Positions 62,440 through 64,000 of a stretch of 64,000 bases of DNA are shown piece by piece. Position numbers and translations under genes: made by a program. The stretch's first letter is position 1, and every line of letters starts with the position of its first letter. Origin of the DNA: an uncultured Campylobacter sp. GTDB taxonomy: Bacteria; Campylobacterota; Campylobacteria; Campylobacterales; Campylobacteraceae. The stretch covers positions 80,343 through 144,342 of the forward strand of contig NZ_CALJPG010000024.1 in NCBI RefSeq assembly GCF_937980635.1, given 5' to 3'. The notes under the pieces are model-generated. The model was given only the letters and a program-made list of their open reading frames with translations, did not search any database and was not told the origin of the DNA.

Positions 62440-63354
62440 ATGAGCCTTGTTTCTTACGAATTAAAAAAGCAAAAACTAGATGGAACGCGCAATGTGGCGC
62501 TTTGGAAGGTGCGTGGCGGCGTGGCGGCAGTAGTACTGGCGCTGTTTATCGCTATGCGCAAGGATTTCGGAGATTTCTCATTCCTGTTTTTATTAGTGTT
62601 GCTAGCTCTTGCTTATCCTGCTTACAAATACCTAGCCGTGCGCATTTCGCATAAATTTGAATTGCTCAGCGAAGAAGCCTTTAAAAACGAATTTCTGCTT
62701 TGGATTGCAAAGGAGCTGCGCCTTACCTTTCAGCCTTTCGGCGCGTTTTTACTCGATGAAATTTATAAAAATCCGCTCCGTAAAGAGGCAAATCTATGTA
62801 CTTGCAAGCACGCTATAGTAGGCAAGACGCCCGAATTTGGTATAAAAATCGGCGACATCTGCCTAAGTCGCGATTTCGATAAAAACAGAGAAAATCGGGT
62901 ATTTGAGCTGGATAAAATTCTGCATCTCAAAAAAAGGGATGATACTGCGATCTTCGACGGGCTTTTTGCAAAATTCGATTTTAACGAGACTTTCGATAGC
63001 AAAATTTTAGTCGTACCGCGCGGGGAGTTCATCTTCGGCGCATCGGATCTGAAGCTGCTTAAAGACAGCCCGCATCTAAGCGCGTCGTTTGACGTATATC
63101 TAAACAATCCCACCGCCGCCGCATTTTTGCAAAACAAAAAAATTTTAGAAAATATGCAGACGATCACCGTAAATTTGTTCGGCAAGACGGAGCTTTTCTT
63201 GGGTGAAAACAGCCTCGTAATTGGCGTTGAAAATAGCGAAATTTTCAAATCCGCGCCGAGCTCGCAAAGCGCAAAACTGCTCGAAAGCCTAAATAAGATG
63301 ATCGAGATCGCTAAAATTTTTGCTTATCTCAAAAAGCTCGGGCAGGTGGAATAA
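62440..63354 (+). CDS. DUF3137 membrane protein
   Basis: 304 residues. Two adjacent helices (about 27-42 and 47-65) are followed by a large cytoplasmic domain with IFDGLFAKFDFNETFDSKILV, the DUF3137 signature, and a beta-rich end. Family function unknown. Core-genome base composition, so it marks the right boundary of the AT-rich island. Normal start and stop. Confidence 0.8.
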   Translation: MSLVSYELKKQKLDGTRNVALWKVRGGVAAVVLALFIAMRKDFGDFSFLFLLVLLALAYPAYKYLAVRISHKFELLSEEAFKNEFLLWIAKELRLTFQPFGAFLLDEIYKNPLRKEANLCTCKHAIVGKTPEFGIKIGDICLSRDFDKNRENRVFELDKILHLKKRDDTAIFDGLFAKFDFNETFDSKILVVPRGEFIFGASDLKLLKDSPHLSASFDVYLNNPTAAAFLQNKKILENMQTITVNLFGKTELFLGENSLVIGVENSEIFKSAPSSQSAKLLESLNKMIEIAKIFAYLKKLGQVE

Positions 63355-63587
63355 TCTACGCTTTAAATTTGAGCGAGCGCCGTTGAAACAATTTAGTTCT
63401 TGCCAAGGCTGCGCTTTTTTGCTCGTCCGTTATTAAATCAAACTACTTCGAAAGGCAAAGAATCTTTAATAAGCGCTTTCGCTTTGCTATCGACCCGAGC
63501 CACTTAAATTTTACAAAAATTTTATAGCAGCTCTTAAAAATTTCAAAATTTTTCAAATTTTATATTCAACCATAGCGCCGCCGTATC

Positions 63588-64000
63588 CTATTGACACCCT
63601 TCGCATTCGATCGAGCGATCCGCGACGTTGTTCAGCTTCTCGCTATCGGGGCTTTCGGAGCGCAGGTAGTAGGTCGATTTTAGCCCGAGCTGCCACGCAA
63701 GCGTGTAAATTTCGCTCAGATAGCCGCCGCTTGCCTTATCCAGGCTCATGAAGATATTTAAGCTCTGGCCTTGATCGATCCATTTTTGGCGGATGGCGCC
63801 CGCCTTTACTAGCAGGCGCTGATCGAGCTCGTACGCAGGTACGTACGCCTGCCACGTTTTCGGGCTTAAATTCGGCACGACGACCGGGATCATGCCGCTT
63901 AGGTTGTGCTCGAACCACTTGCGCTTATACACCGGCTCGATCGTCTGTGTGGTGCCTACGAGTATGCTGATGCTCGACGTCGGCGCGATAGCCATCAGAT
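63588..64000 (-). CDS. nrdA: Ribonucleotide reductase alpha subunit NrdA, C-terminal part
   Basis: Class I enzyme making deoxyribonucleotides. The frame is open to the window edge, so only the last about 137 residues are seen. LMAIAPTSSISILVGTTQTIEPVY is the conserved segment near the active-site barrel. The C-terminal CEGCQ carries the redox-active Cys pair that re-reduces the active site and is recharged by thioredoxin. Confidence 0.93.
   Translation of the reverse strand, partial: LMAIAPTSSISILVGTTQTIEPVYKRKWFEHNLSGMIPVVVPNLSPKTWQAYVPAYELDQRLLVKAGAIRQKWIDQGQSLNIFMSLDKASGGYLSEIYTLAWQLGLKSTYYLRSESPDSEKLNNVADRSIECEGCQ

Overview
The window looks like a chromosomal segment of a higher-GC, host-associated Campylobacter; oral species such as C. 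gracilis would fit. The evidence is a CmeABC-type efflux operon with a CmeR-like operator, an AssT/DsbL/DsbI sulfotransferase locus, an FNR-type operator at hcp, a homopolymeric G tract of the kind Campylobacter uses for phase variation, and spacers saturated with AAATTT. The species assignment is inference; no rRNA is present. I found no CRISPR array, intact insertion sequence or replication origin.

Layout. 0-2 kb: end of an MscS channel gene, a 57-residue acidic microprotein and an unusual iron superoxide dismutase. 3-9 kb: an exported MORN-repeat protein, a hypoxanthine-type DNA glycosylase, moeA coupled to a YajR-like MFS transporter, and rdgB. 9.1-9.7 kb: six tRNA genes. 10-15 kb: a subtilisin-like autotransporter protease and hcp behind an FNR-box promoter. 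16-19 kb: a pyridoxal-type kinase, a MenA-like prenyltransferase and a decayed DUF2695 gene. 19-29 kb: a periplasmic sulfotransfer and disulfide locus with two AssT enzymes, a DsbL (CPFC), a DsbI, a CPHC DsbA, a histidine kinase/response regulator pair and an aldo/keto reductase. 29-37 kb: small redox genes, several carrying single-base frameshifts, plus a tannase-family esterase and a YagU homologue. 37-46 kb: an MFS transporter, thiD with a large insertion, and cmeABC.

46-50 kb holds a tRNA-Ser, a DyP peroxidase and a run of small unknown or broken genes. 50.7-56.6 kb carries a TonB-dependent receptor whose signal peptide lies behind a 9-G tract, next to a PqqL/FusC-like periplasmic M16 protease; together they suggest a phase-variable protein-uptake system. 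57.3-58.1 kb is a second tRNA cluster with a tiny entericidin-like lipoprotein gene inside it. 58.1-62.3 kb is a distinctly AT-rich island that starts just after tRNA-Ala: a start-less, frameshifted toxin-like tail followed by an array of small genes, several resembling polymorphic-toxin immunity families (Imm40, DUF4279, DUF6714, a duplicated Imm45, possibly DUF3885). A DUF3137 membrane protein and the 3' end of nrdA close the window.

Two genome-scale traits stand out. AAATTT and longer derivatives are extremely dense in spacers, in terminator stems and even inside thiD. Single-base frameshifts are frequent in accessory genes, pointing either to ongoing gene decay or to base-level errors in the assembly.
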